Source: Bradyrhizobium sp. Leo170
GTDB lineage: Bacteria; Pseudomonadota; Alphaproteobacteria; Rhizobiales; Xanthobacteraceae
Length of the DNA stretch: 55,539 bases
Assembly (NCBI RefSeq): GCF_004296405.1
Contig: NZ_PSRR01000014.1
Span: 1 to 55,539, forward strand
Direction of reading: 5' to 3'
This document shows positions 10,685 to 22,478 of the stretch, in pieces; position 1 is the stretch's first letter; each line of letters opens with the position of its first letter. The translations under genes and the position numbers were made by a program. A model generated the notes under the pieces. That model worked only from the letters and a program-made list of their open reading frames with translations, was not told the DNA's origin and did not search any database.

Positions 10685-11404
10685 TCACGCACCCTCCTGC
10701 TCGGCCGGCGCCTCGGCAGCCTGCTCGCCCGCAACCTTGAACTTGCCGGGCTTCGGAGCTTCCTTCGGCAGCGGCTTCTTGATGGCGTCGCGCACCCTGA
10801 TCCAGCCGCCCTTGGAGCCGGGAACGGCGCCTTCGACCAGGATCAGGCCACGCTCGACATCGGTCTGGACGACGCGAAGGTTGAGCGTGGTGATTCGATC
10901 GACACCCATATGGCCGGGCATCTTCTTGTTCTTCCAGGTCTTGCCGGGATCCTGACGGCCGCCGGTCGAACCGATCGAACGGTGCGAGATCGACACGCCG
11001 TGGGTGGCGCGCAGACCGCCGAAATTCCAGCGCTTCATGCCGCCGGCAAAGCCCTTACCGATCGAGGTGCCGGTAACGTCGACGAACTGACCGACCACGA
11101 AGTGATCGGCCTGGATCTCGGCGCCGACCGGAATCAGCGCATCCTCGGAGACGCGGAATTCCGCGACCTTGCGCTTCGGCTCGACCTTGGCGACGGCGAA
11201 CTGGCCGCGCTCGGCCTTCGGCATGTACACGGTCTTGCGCGAGCCCGAGCCGAGCTGCAGCGCAACATAACCGTTCGTTTCAGTGGTGCGGTGGCCCAGC
11301 ACCTGGCAGTTGCCGAGCTTCAGCACGGTCACGGGGATATGTTCGCCGGCCTCTGTAAAGACCCGCGTCATCCCGACCTTTTGTGCGATCACTCCGGAGC
11401 GCAT
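10685..11404 (-). CDS. rplC: 50S ribosomal protein L3
   Basis: L3 is an assembly-initiating protein close to the peptidyl-transferase centre. From the ATG at 11404 it has 239 residues, starting [20 protein letters not shown]. The conserved [20 protein letters not shown] loop follows, and then an Ala/Glu-rich tail ([11 protein letters not shown]). The open frame upstream reaches into the rpsJ gap without homology, so the internal ATG is used. Confidence 0.96.
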   Translation of the reverse strand: MRSGVIAQKVGMTRVFTEAGEHIPVTVLKLGNCQVLGHRTTETNGYVALQLGSGSRKTVYMPKAERGQFAVAKVEPKRKVAEFRVSEDALIPVGAEIQADHFVVGQFVDVTGTSIGKGFAGGMKRWNFGGLRATHGVSISHRSIGSTGGRQDPGKTWKNKKMPGHMGVDRITTLNLRVVQTDVERGLILVEGAVPGSKGGWIRVRDAIKKPLPKEAPKPGKFKVAGEQAAEAPAEQEGA

Positions 11405-11456
11405 CGGCGTGGTTCCTGTTCTCTTTCGTCCACTCGCGCGGACTTCAATCCAAAAC

Positions 11457-11765
11457 TTAGAGCTTGATCTCGACGTCGACACCGGCGGCCAGATCGAGCT
11501 TCATGAGAGCATCGACGGTCTGCGGGGTCGGATCGACGATGTCGAGAAGGCGCTTGTGGGTGCGCATCTCGAACTGTTCGCGGCTCTTCTTGTCGACGTG
11601 CGGCGAACGGTTGACGGTGAACTTCTCGATGCGGGTCGGCAGCGGAATAGGACCGCGAACCTGGGCACCGGTGCGTTTCGCCGTGTTCACGATCTCGCGG
11701 GTCGACGTATCGAGAATACGATGGTCGAACGCCTTGAGACGGATGCGGATATTCTGGCCGTTCAT
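11457..11765 (-). CDS. rpsJ: 30S ribosomal protein S10
   Basis: S10 is a head protein of the small subunit and also the NusE antitermination factor. The 102-residue product starts [20 protein letters not shown]. It has the conserved [20 protein letters not shown] segment. It is the first gene of the S10 block and follows tuf with an 83-base gap that holds a strong hairpin. Confidence 0.97.
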
Positions 11766-11794
11766 TGCCGTACTTTCTTTGGTGAGTGGCGAGT

Positions 11795-11832
11795 AGCGAG
11801 TAGCGAATAGAAATTCCTATTCGCCACTCGCC
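11795..11832. repeat. Inverted repeat in the tuf-rpsJ gap
   Basis: The arms at 11795-11810 and 11817-11832 are 16 bases long and pair across a six-base spacer. On the minus-strand transcript the only two deviations are G-U pairs, so the stem is complete in the mRNA between tuf and rpsJ. The plus-strand left arm is part of a short direct repeat built on GCGAGTA, which allows a second pairing register. No U-run follows. It could slow transcription or protect mRNA ends, or be a dispersed repeat. Confidence 0.75.
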
Positions 11833-11848
11833 ATTCCCTATTCGCTTC

Positions 11849-13039
<1,191 letters not shown>

Positions 13040-13079
13040 TTGACTCTCCGTTCAATCGTTAGCTGCCAACCAACGATAA

Positions 13080-15152
<2,073 letters not shown>

Positions 15153-15182
15153 GGAGCTGTTCCTTAAATTCCGTTGTTCGCC

Positions 15183-15668
<486 letters not shown>

Positions 15669-16040
15669 TTACTTCGGACGCTTGGCGCCGTACTTCGAAC
15701 GACGCTGCTTACGGTTCTTGACGCCCTGGGTATCCAGCACGCCGCGGAGGATGTGGTAGCGCACGCCCGGCAAGTCCTTGACGCGGCCGCCGCGGATCAT
15801 GACCACCGAGTGCTCCTGAAGGTTATGACCCTCGCCGGGGATGTAGCCGATCACCTCGAACCCGTTGGTCAGACGCACCTTAGCGACCTTGCGAAGCGCC
15901 GAGTTCGGCTTCTTCGGAGTCGTCGTGTAGACGCGCGTGCACACGCCGCGCTTCTGCGGCGACTGCTGCAGCGCCGGCACCTTCTTGCGCGACTTCTGCA
16001 CTTCCCGTGGTTTTGCGATCAGCTGGTTGATCGTCGGCAT
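15669..16040 (-). CDS. rpsL: 30S ribosomal protein S12
   Basis: S12 sits at the decoding centre. The 123-residue product starts [20 protein letters not shown] and keeps KKPNSALRK and [12 protein letters not shown]. The lysines linked to streptomycin response therefore appear as in sensitive strains. The frame opens four codons earlier, but GAAGG before the ATG at 16040 and family N-termini decide the start. It is the first gene of the long translation cluster. Confidence 0.97.
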   Translation of the reverse strand: MPTINQLIAKPREVQKSRKKVPALQQSPQKRGVCTRVYTTTPKKPNSALRKVAKVRLTNGFEVIGYIPGEGHNLQEHSVVMIRGGRVKDLPGVRYHILRGVLDTQGVKNRKQRRSKYGAKRPK

Positions 16041-16442
16041 GTCAGCCTTCACCCTTCAAGTTCGCGCGGAACCTCACTGGCTCCGCAAATTCTTCACGGG
16101 AACGAGCCGCCCGTCCGGCCGCCTCACACGAAAACCATTCGCGCAAAACGAAATCGCGCCTACCACTCGTTGCTGAGCGGAAAGCGCTTGACGCCACAGA
16201 GGACCGCGATCACGACCGATCAGCGTTCGCTGTCCGGTTGAGAACCGAGGTCATGCATCCGAGTTCACTCTCAAGAGAACGCGCTCAAGAGAACAAAGAT
16301 CGCCCTGGCATTGCCTAGCTATCATCGACAGCGTTTGAGCGGCATTCGTCGAGGTTGGTGCCCGCCTCAGTCCCAGTAGGTCTGATAGGGTGTTCCGTTC
16401 CGACGCTGGCGTAGCTCACCGCCTGTCGTTAAGTTCGCGCCT
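16041..16442 (-). other. Long untranslated leader of rpsL
   Basis: About 400 bases lie between the rpsL start and the promoter candidate at 16443-16469. I see no convincing gene on either strand here. If the promoter call is right, this is the 5' leader of the str-S10-spc transcript, unusually long for a first ribosomal gene. A second promoter closer to rpsL cannot be excluded. Confidence 0.4.
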
Positions 16443-16469
16443 TGTATAAGCGGTAGATAGTGAAGTCAA
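16443..16469 (-). promoter_or_regulatory. Sigma-70 type promoter candidate for rpsL cluster
   Basis: On the minus strand TTGACT (complement of 16464-16469) is followed after 15 bases by TATACA (16443-16448). Read with a 17-base spacer, the -10 element would be TACAAG instead. The -35 element is strong and the region is the only obvious promoter upstream of rpsL. Bases 16470-16710 further up hold no recognised gene, only a GC-rich imperfect hairpin near 16520. Confidence 0.5.
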
Positions 16470-16710
16470 GCAAAACGACAATACGAGAAACGCCTCTGCC
16501 GCATATGGATTTGGCACTTTCGCGCGCTCAGCGCGAGTGAAAATGCAGGGCTCGGCGCCCTTCCTCCGGGCGAGTCGGCCGACTTTTTTTACCCGGACAT
16601 AAATATCCTGAGGCAGCTCTTGCGCGGCTCTCATCCAGAGATATCGCGCAAAATAAGCCTTTGTTTGCCATTGCGGGCGCAAAGAACCCGCTTGGAGACC
16701 GGGATTTCCC

Positions 16711-17898
16711 ATGCGCTATACCGACATCGCGATCATCGGCGGGGGGCTGGCCGGCTCCACGGCAGCCTCCATGCTCGGCCGTGCCGGCATTCCGACCATC
16801 CTGATCGACCCGCACGACGTCTATCCGTTCGATTTCCGCGTCGAGAAGCTGGCCGGCGGCGGGCAGATCGAGCGATTCGCGCAGACCGGATTGGCGGAGG
16901 CGGTGCTTTCGCGCGCGACTCACGCACGCGAAAACTGGATCGCCCGCTTCGGCCGACTGCTCGACAGGGCGCCGATCGACCAATACGGCATCATGTATGA
17001 CGAGCTCGTCAACGCGATTCGGGCTGAGATCGCCGCCCCCGCCGAGTTCATCTGCGACAAGGTCACCAATGTTGCGATCAGCGCCGAGCGGCAGGAGGTG
17101 ACGCTCGGCGGCGGCGAGACGGTTTCGGCCCGGCTGGTCGTGCTTGCCAACGGGCTGAATGTCGGGCTGCGCCGCATGATCGGCATCGAACGACAGATTA
17201 CCAGCCCCTGCCATTCAATCTCGCTCGGTTTCGATCTCGTCCCCGTCGGCCGGCCGGCGTTCCCCTTCCCGGCCTTGACCTATTTCTCGGAGCGGCCCAG
17301 CGACCGCATTCCCTATCTGACGCTGTTTCCGGTCGAAGAGCGCCGGATGCGCGCCAATCTGTTCGTCTATCGTGAGGCCGATGATCCCTGGCTGCGCGAG
17401 ATGCGGGTGAGCCCGGTCAGAACGCTCAATGCCGCGTTGCCCAGACTCTCCCGGATCACCGGCGAGTTCGCCGTTGCCGGCGATATCAAGGTGCGTCCGG
17501 CCGATCTTTCTGTCAGCACCAATTATCGGCGGCCGGGCATCGTCCTCGTCGGCGATGCCTTCTCGGTCACCTGCCCGGTCACCGGTACAGGCACCGACAA
17601 GGTGTTCACGGACGTCGCCCAGCTCTGCAATGTCCATATCCCGGCGTGGCTTGCCAGCGAAGGCATGGGCGTGGACAAGATCGCCGCGTACTACGACGAT
17701 CCCGTCAAGAAGGCTTGCGACGCCTGGTCAATGGCCAAGGCCTTCGACTTCCGCCGGGTGTCGACGGACACCAGCCTTTACTGGCGTGCGCAGCGCGGCG
17801 GCCGCTTCCTGTCGTGGCTTGGCCGAGGCGCCCTGCGGCGGCTTGCTGGCGGAGGACGCCGGACGACGCTGCCGGAGGCGCTGCCGCAGACGCCGTAG
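16711..17898 (+). CDS. FAD-dependent monooxygenase-like protein, copy 1
   Basis: The 395-residue protein starts MRYTDIAIIGGGLAGS, a Rossmann FAD-binding motif (GGGLAGS at 10-16). A second flavin motif, VLVGDAFSVTCPVTGTGTDK, lies near residue 285. This layout is that of the PHBH/geranylgeranyl-reductase class of flavoprotein oxidoreductases, and the substrate is unknown. It is a clear paralogue of the gene at 19108-20286; the two align along nearly their whole length. Its last 121 bases overlap, on the opposite strand, the end of the GNAT-type gene. It may act on a lipid or secondary metabolite, which is inference from class only. Confidence 0.85.
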   Translation: MRYTDIAIIGGGLAGSTAASMLGRAGIPTILIDPHDVYPFDFRVEKLAGGGQIERFAQTGLAEAVLSRATHARENWIARFGRLLDRAPIDQYGIMYDELVNAIRAEIAAPAEFICDKVTNVAISAERQEVTLGGGETVSARLVVLANGLNVGLRRMIGIERQITSPCHSISLGFDLVPVGRPAFPFPALTYFSERPSDRIPYLTLFPVEERRMRANLFVYREADDPWLREMRVSPVRTLNAALPRLSRITGEFAVAGDIKVRPADLSVSTNYRRPGIVLVGDAFSVTCPVTGTGTDKVFTDVAQLCNVHIPAWLASEGMGVDKIAAYYDDPVKKACDAWSMAKAFDFRRVSTDTSLYWRAQRGGRFLSWLGRGALRRLAGGGRRTTLPEALPQTP

Positions 17899-18998
17899 GA
17901 ATGGTAGCCGAGCAGCCGGCCCGCTTCCATCCGGTAGCCCAGCGACTTCGTTCCGCTGACATCGAAGATCAGATCGAGCATGGTGCGGCGGCCCGCCCAT
18001 AGCTGGGCCATGAAGCTGTCTTCGGCGGCGCAGGAATTGATCGCCTCGATCTCGGGCTGCGCGAGCAGTTGATCCGTCACCCTGTCGACGAGCAGATGCC
18101 CGGGCGAATATCGCGCGAACTGCGCATCGTATGCTGTCTTCCAGGTGTAGGCGGTAGAGCCGCAATACATCAGCACCTGCGCGGCCGCCACCTCGCCGTT
18201 CACCTGGAGCAAGGCGACGGAGCAAGCCTGACGGTCGGCCAGATTGTGCACCAACTGCCTGGTGAAGGCGGCATCACGAGCATCCGACAGCAGCGCCGTG
18301 CCCCGCTCGCCCTTCCAACTTGCCTTTTCCATCGCCAGAAATGTCTCGAACGCCTGGCGGACCGCGCCGGGCGACCGGTCGTTGACGACATCGACGGCGC
18401 CAAGCGCTGACAATCTGTTCCAGTCCTGACGCAGTTTTTTCCGCGTCGAGCCGCTACGCTTCACGCCGAATTCCTTCGTCACGAAAGGTCGGCTGCTCGT
18501 TGCAACGATCAACGGCTCGATGCCACGCGCAGCCAGCCATTTCGACATGGCGGCATAGCTCGGGCATTCCGCGTCGAGCGACGTGAGGCTGAGGACATCA
18601 GGCAGCAGCGGGTCTTGTTCGATGGCGGCGAGGAACGCGGGAACGACCTGATCGGCGAAAGCCGGATCGAGGACGGGGCTGGAGAGAAAAGCGTACTCGT
18701 AGGGCAGCGCTTCCGATACCTTTGGCCACAGCCGCACCGTCTGCCGCACCTGCAACGCCCAGATGCCCACGAGCCTGCGCCGCGCAGCGCCCTGCTCCCA
18801 GGCCAGCAACACGCGTATCTTGGCAAAGTCGGTCGCAACGACCGCCGCAAGCGCGGCCGGATTCATGAACACGTTCGACGACGCACGCCGCACCAGCTCG
18901 TCCCATTGCGGGGCGATGTCCAGCCTCGGTGAATCAATCGTTACCGTGATCATCGAAATTCGCGCTCTTCGACCGCACTGATCGTCCTTGCGGGACAT
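17778..18998 (-). CDS. GNAT-type acyltransferase (Acetyltransf_6/CelD-like)
   Basis: The product resembles the BioF2/CelD-like GNAT proteins (Acetyltransf_6). The core around residues 160-330 includes KRSGSTRKKLRQDWNRL, the VNGEVAAAQVLMYCGSTAYT strand pair and YSPGHLLVDRVTDQLLAQPE. Such proteins transfer acyl or aminoacyl groups to polysaccharides or lipids; the substrate here is unknown. Up to 406 residues are possible from the ATG at 18998, or 391 from the one at 18953. The last 35 or so residues are Arg/Pro-rich and lie antisense to the 3' end of the neighbouring flavoprotein gene. That suggests the original stop was lost. Confidence 0.75.
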   Translation of the reverse strand: MSRKDDQCGRRARISMITVTIDSPRLDIAPQWDELVRRASSNVFMNPAALAAVVATDFAKIRVLLAWEQGAARRRLVGIWALQVRQTVRLWPKVSEALPYEYAFLSSPVLDPAFADQVVPAFLAAIEQDPLLPDVLSLTSLDAECPSYAAMSKWLAARGIEPLIVATSSRPFVTKEFGVKRSGSTRKKLRQDWNRLSALGAVDVVNDRSPGAVRQAFETFLAMEKASWKGERGTALLSDARDAAFTRQLVHNLADRQACSVALLQVNGEVAAAQVLMYCGSTAYTWKTAYDAQFARYSPGHLLVDRVTDQLLAQPEIEAINSCAAEDSFMAQLWAGRRTMLDLIFDVSGTKSLGYRMEAGRLLGYHSYGVCGSASGSVVRRPPPASRRRAPRPSHDRKRPPRCARQ

Positions 18999-19107
18999 TG
19001 CTTTTCAATTAAGCGGACGCGGGACTGACTGGATTGTGAAGCACCAGTTCAGGGTTCCTTTGCGATTCTCGGCCATGCATGGAGCCTTGCGATCAGAGGC
19101 AAGACGC

Positions 19108-20286
19108 ATGCGCTACACGGATGTTGCCATCATCGGCGGCGGGCTCGCCGGTTCGACCGTCGCGGCGATGCTCGGACGCGCGGGCATCTCGGCGTGCCTG
19201 ATCGACCCGCACCTGAACTACCCGCCCGAGCTGCGCTGCGAGAAGCTCGGCGGAGACCAACTCGAGCTGTTGCGCAAGACCGGCCTCGCCGAAGAGACGC
19301 TGCGCGCCACGACGCTGGATGGCCAGGTGTGGGAGGCGCGGTTCGGCTATGTCGTCGCCAAGAAGCCCAGCGATCAGCACGGCATCCTCTACGACACGCT
19401 GGTCAACACCATGCGCGCGCAGATTCCCGGTGATGTCGAGATCATCCATGCCAAGGCCTACGCTGTTTCGAACAGCGCCGACCGGCAGAAGATCGTGCTA
19501 TCGAACAACCAGGAGATCTCGGCACGGCTCGTCGTGCTCGCCAACGGCCTGAACACCGGCCTGCGCCACACGCTCGGCATGCAGCGCCGCATCACCAGCG
19601 CGTGCCATTCGATCACGCTAGGCTTCGATGTCGTGCCGGCCGGCCGCGTGATGTTCGATTTTCCAGCGCTGACCTATTGGCCGGGCCGGCCGAGCGCGCG
19701 CATGGCCTATCTTACGTTGTTCCCGATCGGCGGAACGATGCGCGCCAATCTCATGGTCTACCGCGACATGACCGATCCATGGCTGCAGCAGTTCAGGGAG
19801 TCGCCGGAAGCAACCATGCTCAGCACAATGCCAGGGCTTGCGCGCATGACCGGAGGCTTCATGGTCTCCGGGCCGATCAGGATCAGGCCCGCCGATCTCT
19901 ACGTCACCGAAGGATATTTGCAGCCCGGCATCGTCCTGGTCGGCGACGCGTTCTCCACCTCCTGCCCCGCCGCCGGCACCGGTAGCGACAAGGTCTTCAC
20001 CGACGTCGAGCGACTGTGCAACGTCCACATCCCGGCGTGGCTTTCGAGCGACGGCATGGACGTGCGGAAGATCCAGGCGTTCTACGACGATCCGGTCAAG
20101 CAGGCCTGCGAGGCACGATCGCTTGCCAAGGCCTACCACCTTCGCTCGCTATCGATCGACCATGGCCTGACCTGGCGCGCCGGACGCTGGGGCCGCTTCG
20201 TGGTCCGCTTCGCGCAAGGCGTCCGCTATTCCACCGCCGGCGCGTTTCGCCCAGCGCGGCAAGGCCGGATCGCGACGTCAAGCTGA
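19108..20286 (+). CDS. FAD-dependent monooxygenase-like protein, copy 2
   Basis: The 392-residue product starts MRYTDVAIIGGGLAGSTVAA and has VLVGDAFSTSCPAAGTGSDK as second flavin motif. It matches copy 1 at 16711-17898 over almost the whole chain (by eye well over half identical), so the two arose by duplication. The ATG at 19108 has AGAGG upstream; an open frame reaching to 18988 would add 40 residues without counterpart in copy 1. Its stop is four bases from the converging ABC transporter gene. Confidence 0.85.
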   Translation: MRYTDVAIIGGGLAGSTVAAMLGRAGISACLIDPHLNYPPELRCEKLGGDQLELLRKTGLAEETLRATTLDGQVWEARFGYVVAKKPSDQHGILYDTLVNTMRAQIPGDVEIIHAKAYAVSNSADRQKIVLSNNQEISARLVVLANGLNTGLRHTLGMQRRITSACHSITLGFDVVPAGRVMFDFPALTYWPGRPSARMAYLTLFPIGGTMRANLMVYRDMTDPWLQQFRESPEATMLSTMPGLARMTGGFMVSGPIRIRPADLYVTEGYLQPGIVLVGDAFSTSCPAAGTGSDKVFTDVERLCNVHIPAWLSSDGMDVRKIQAFYDDPVKQACEARSLAKAYHLRSLSIDHGLTWRAGRWGRFVVRFAQGVRYSTAGAFRPARQGRIATSS

Positions 20287-20290
20287 GCGA

Positions 20291-22315
20291 TCACTCCTCG
20301 TCGTCGTCTTCATCGTCGTCGTCGGCCTGCGCGGCGGCATTGTGCGCGACATGGCCCTGATCGTCCCAGAGCTTGCGGTAGATGCCGTTTGCGGCGAGCA
20401 GCTCGGCATGGGTGCCGCGCTCGATCGCCTTACCGCCGGAGATCACGATGATCTCGTCCATGTCGACCACCGAAGTCAGCCGGTGCGTCGACCAGATCAT
20501 GGTGCGACCCGCGGCGACCCTGAACAGCGTGCGGTTGATCGCGGCCTCCGTGGTCTGGTCGAGGGCGGAGGTGGCTTCGTCGAGCAGCAGCACGGACGGA
20601 TTGCGGATGATGGCGCGCGCGATCGCGAGGCGCTGGCGCTGGCCGCCCGACAGCGTGTCGCCGCGCTCGCCGACCACGGTGTCATATTTCTGCGGCAGGC
20701 TCATGATGAAGCGATGGATCTCGGCCTTGCGCGCGGCGTCCACGACTTCCTCGTCGCTCGCGCCTTCCTTGCCGAGGCGGATGTTCTCCCGGATCGACAT
20801 GTTGAACAGCATGTTCTCCTGGAACACGACCGCCATGCTCCGCCTGAGCGATCCGCGCGTCACCTTGCGGATATCGACGCCGTCGATGGTGACGCGGCCC
20901 TCGTCGGGCACGTAAAGCCGCAGGATCAGATTGAGCAGCGTGCTCTTGCCCGAGCCAGAGGGGCCGACGATCGCGATGCGCTGGCCGACCTTGAGCTTGA
21001 GGCTGAAATTATCCAGCAGCGGCTCCTGACTGCCCTCGTACTGGAAGGTCACGCGCTCGAAGGTGATGTCATTGGTGATGCGCGGCAGGTCCGGCGCGCC
21101 CGGCCGGTCGGCGCCGCGCGTCGGCTCGTCCAGGAGTTCCTGGATGTGCTGCACCGCCGCCGCCGACTGGATCGACACCGGGATGAAGTGCATCAGGTGC
21201 GCGATGTTGTAGGACACCTCCCAGAATGCGCTTTCGAAGGTGACGAAGGTGCCGATGGTGATCTGGCCCTTGGTGGCGAGATAGGCGCCGATCGCGAGCA
21301 CCACGAGGTGCAACAGCAGCACCGCGATGGTGACGGTGCGCTCCACCATGGTCGACAGGAACATCGCGGAGGCCGCCTTCCGCCGCACGTCGTTGTTGCG
21401 CATCGTGAACCAGCCGAGCGCGCGGCGCTGCAGGTTGAACGCCTTCACCACGGCCTGGGCTGCGACATTCTCCTGCACGGTGCCGAGCAGCGCGGCCTCG
21501 TTCAGCTTCTGCTCGTAATTGGCCTGCACCGCTTTCGGGGTCAGGATCCGCGGCCCGATCAGGGTGATCGGAAACACGAGTAGCGCGACCACGGCGAGCT
21601 GCCAGCTCAGGAACAGCATCAGGATGATGCCGGCAATGAGCTCCAGGAACGGCAAGGCGGCGCTGTTGGCGAAGCTCTTGACCGAGCCCTCGAAGGCCGA
21701 AAGATCGATCGAGAACCGTGACAGAATCTCGCCGCGCTTGGTGCGGGCGAAATAGGCCGACGGCAGGTTCTGGACGTGCTCGAACAGTTTGGTCCGCGCG
21801 TCGGAAATGATGCAGGCGGCAAGCCGCGCGTCCCAGCGTTCGTACCAGACCGCGATGATGGAGGTGATGATCCCGGCGGCGGCGAGCACGCCGAGGATCT
21901 TGTAGAGCGCCTGAAAATCTTCCTCGCCAAGGGCATCGTCGATCAGGAACTTCAGGCTGAGCGGCATGATGACGTTGAACAACGTCTCGACCACAAGGCC
22001 GAAGCTGACGAAGACCAGCATCTGCTTGTAGTTGGCGAGATACGGCTTGACGAAGCCGTAGATCGTGGCGAGCGCGCCGGCGGCTTCCTTGGCGGTGAAG
22101 ACGACGAGGTCCTCGTCCTCATCATCGTCATCGAGCTCGACTTCGTTCTCGTCGTCGGCTTCGTCATCATCATCGGGAGGCGGTGATGTCGACGAAGGCT
22201 TCCCGCCGGGCCTAGACGTAGCGGAATCGGCATTCGCCCCGAGCTTCTTTTTCAGCTCGAGTTCATCCGTCGCAACCGGATTGTGACCGTCAGATGATGG
22301 GGGCTTCGATGCCAT
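20291..22315 (-). CDS. ABC exporter, fused membrane and ATPase domains, acidic tails
   Basis: This 674-residue half-transporter has a type-1 exporter membrane domain (six hydrophobic segments, about residues 90-380) followed by an ATPase domain. The Walker A GPSGSGKS is at residues 451-458. LSGGQ, VLLLDEATSALD and the switch histidine of STHRL follow. It would work as a homodimer in the inner membrane, exporting a lipid, peptide or small molecule. Both ends are extraordinary: about 20 mostly Asp/Glu residues before the membrane domain (DDDDEADDENEVELDDDDED) and DDDDEDDDEE at the C-terminus. Neighbouring flavoenzymes suggest an exported metabolite, but this is inference. Confidence 0.9.
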   Translation of the reverse strand: MASKPPSSDGHNPVATDELELKKKLGANADSATSRPGGKPSSTSPPPDDDDEADDENEVELDDDDEDEDLVVFTAKEAAGALATIYGFVKPYLANYKQMLVFVSFGLVVETLFNVIMPLSLKFLIDDALGEEDFQALYKILGVLAAAGIITSIIAVWYERWDARLAACIISDARTKLFEHVQNLPSAYFARTKRGEILSRFSIDLSAFEGSVKSFANSAALPFLELIAGIILMLFLSWQLAVVALLVFPITLIGPRILTPKAVQANYEQKLNEAALLGTVQENVAAQAVVKAFNLQRRALGWFTMRNNDVRRKAASAMFLSTMVERTVTIAVLLLHLVVLAIGAYLATKGQITIGTFVTFESAFWEVSYNIAHLMHFIPVSIQSAAAVQHIQELLDEPTRGADRPGAPDLPRITNDITFERVTFQYEGSQEPLLDNFSLKLKVGQRIAIVGPSGSGKSTLLNLILRLYVPDEGRVTIDGVDIRKVTRGSLRRSMAVVFQENMLFNMSIRENIRLGKEGASDEEVVDAARKAEIHRFIMSLPQKYDTVVGERGDTLSGGQRQRLAIARAIIRNPSVLLLDEATSALDQTTEAAINRTLFRVAAGRTMIWSTHRLTSVVDMDEIIVISGGKAIERGTHAELLAANGIYRKLWDDQGHVAHNAAAQADDDDEDDDEE

Positions 22316-22442
22316 GAAACCAACCGATACTGCACGGCCGGCATGACCGCAAATCGAGCGCGACAGCGCGATACGCGCTATGCCAACGATTCTATGCGAT
22401 CAGCAAGGATTGGGCAAAGCAATTGAACCGGCCGATTGCGCC

Positions 22443-22478
22443 GGTCAATCCTCAGGTCAATCCTTGGGTCAATCCTCG
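22443..22478. repeat. Three 12-base tandem repeats at a gene end
   Basis: Three copies of GGTCAATCCTNN lie head to tail (22443-22454, 22455-22466, 22467-22478), differing only in the last two bases. The third copy contains the stop codon of the minus-strand fusion gene. Because the unit is a multiple of three, the other copies place two more in-frame TGA stops behind it. It looks like replication slippage. Confidence 0.85.

Noticed and set aside
22443..22478. CRISPR array
   Set aside because: The units are 12 bases with no spacers; simple tandem repeat.
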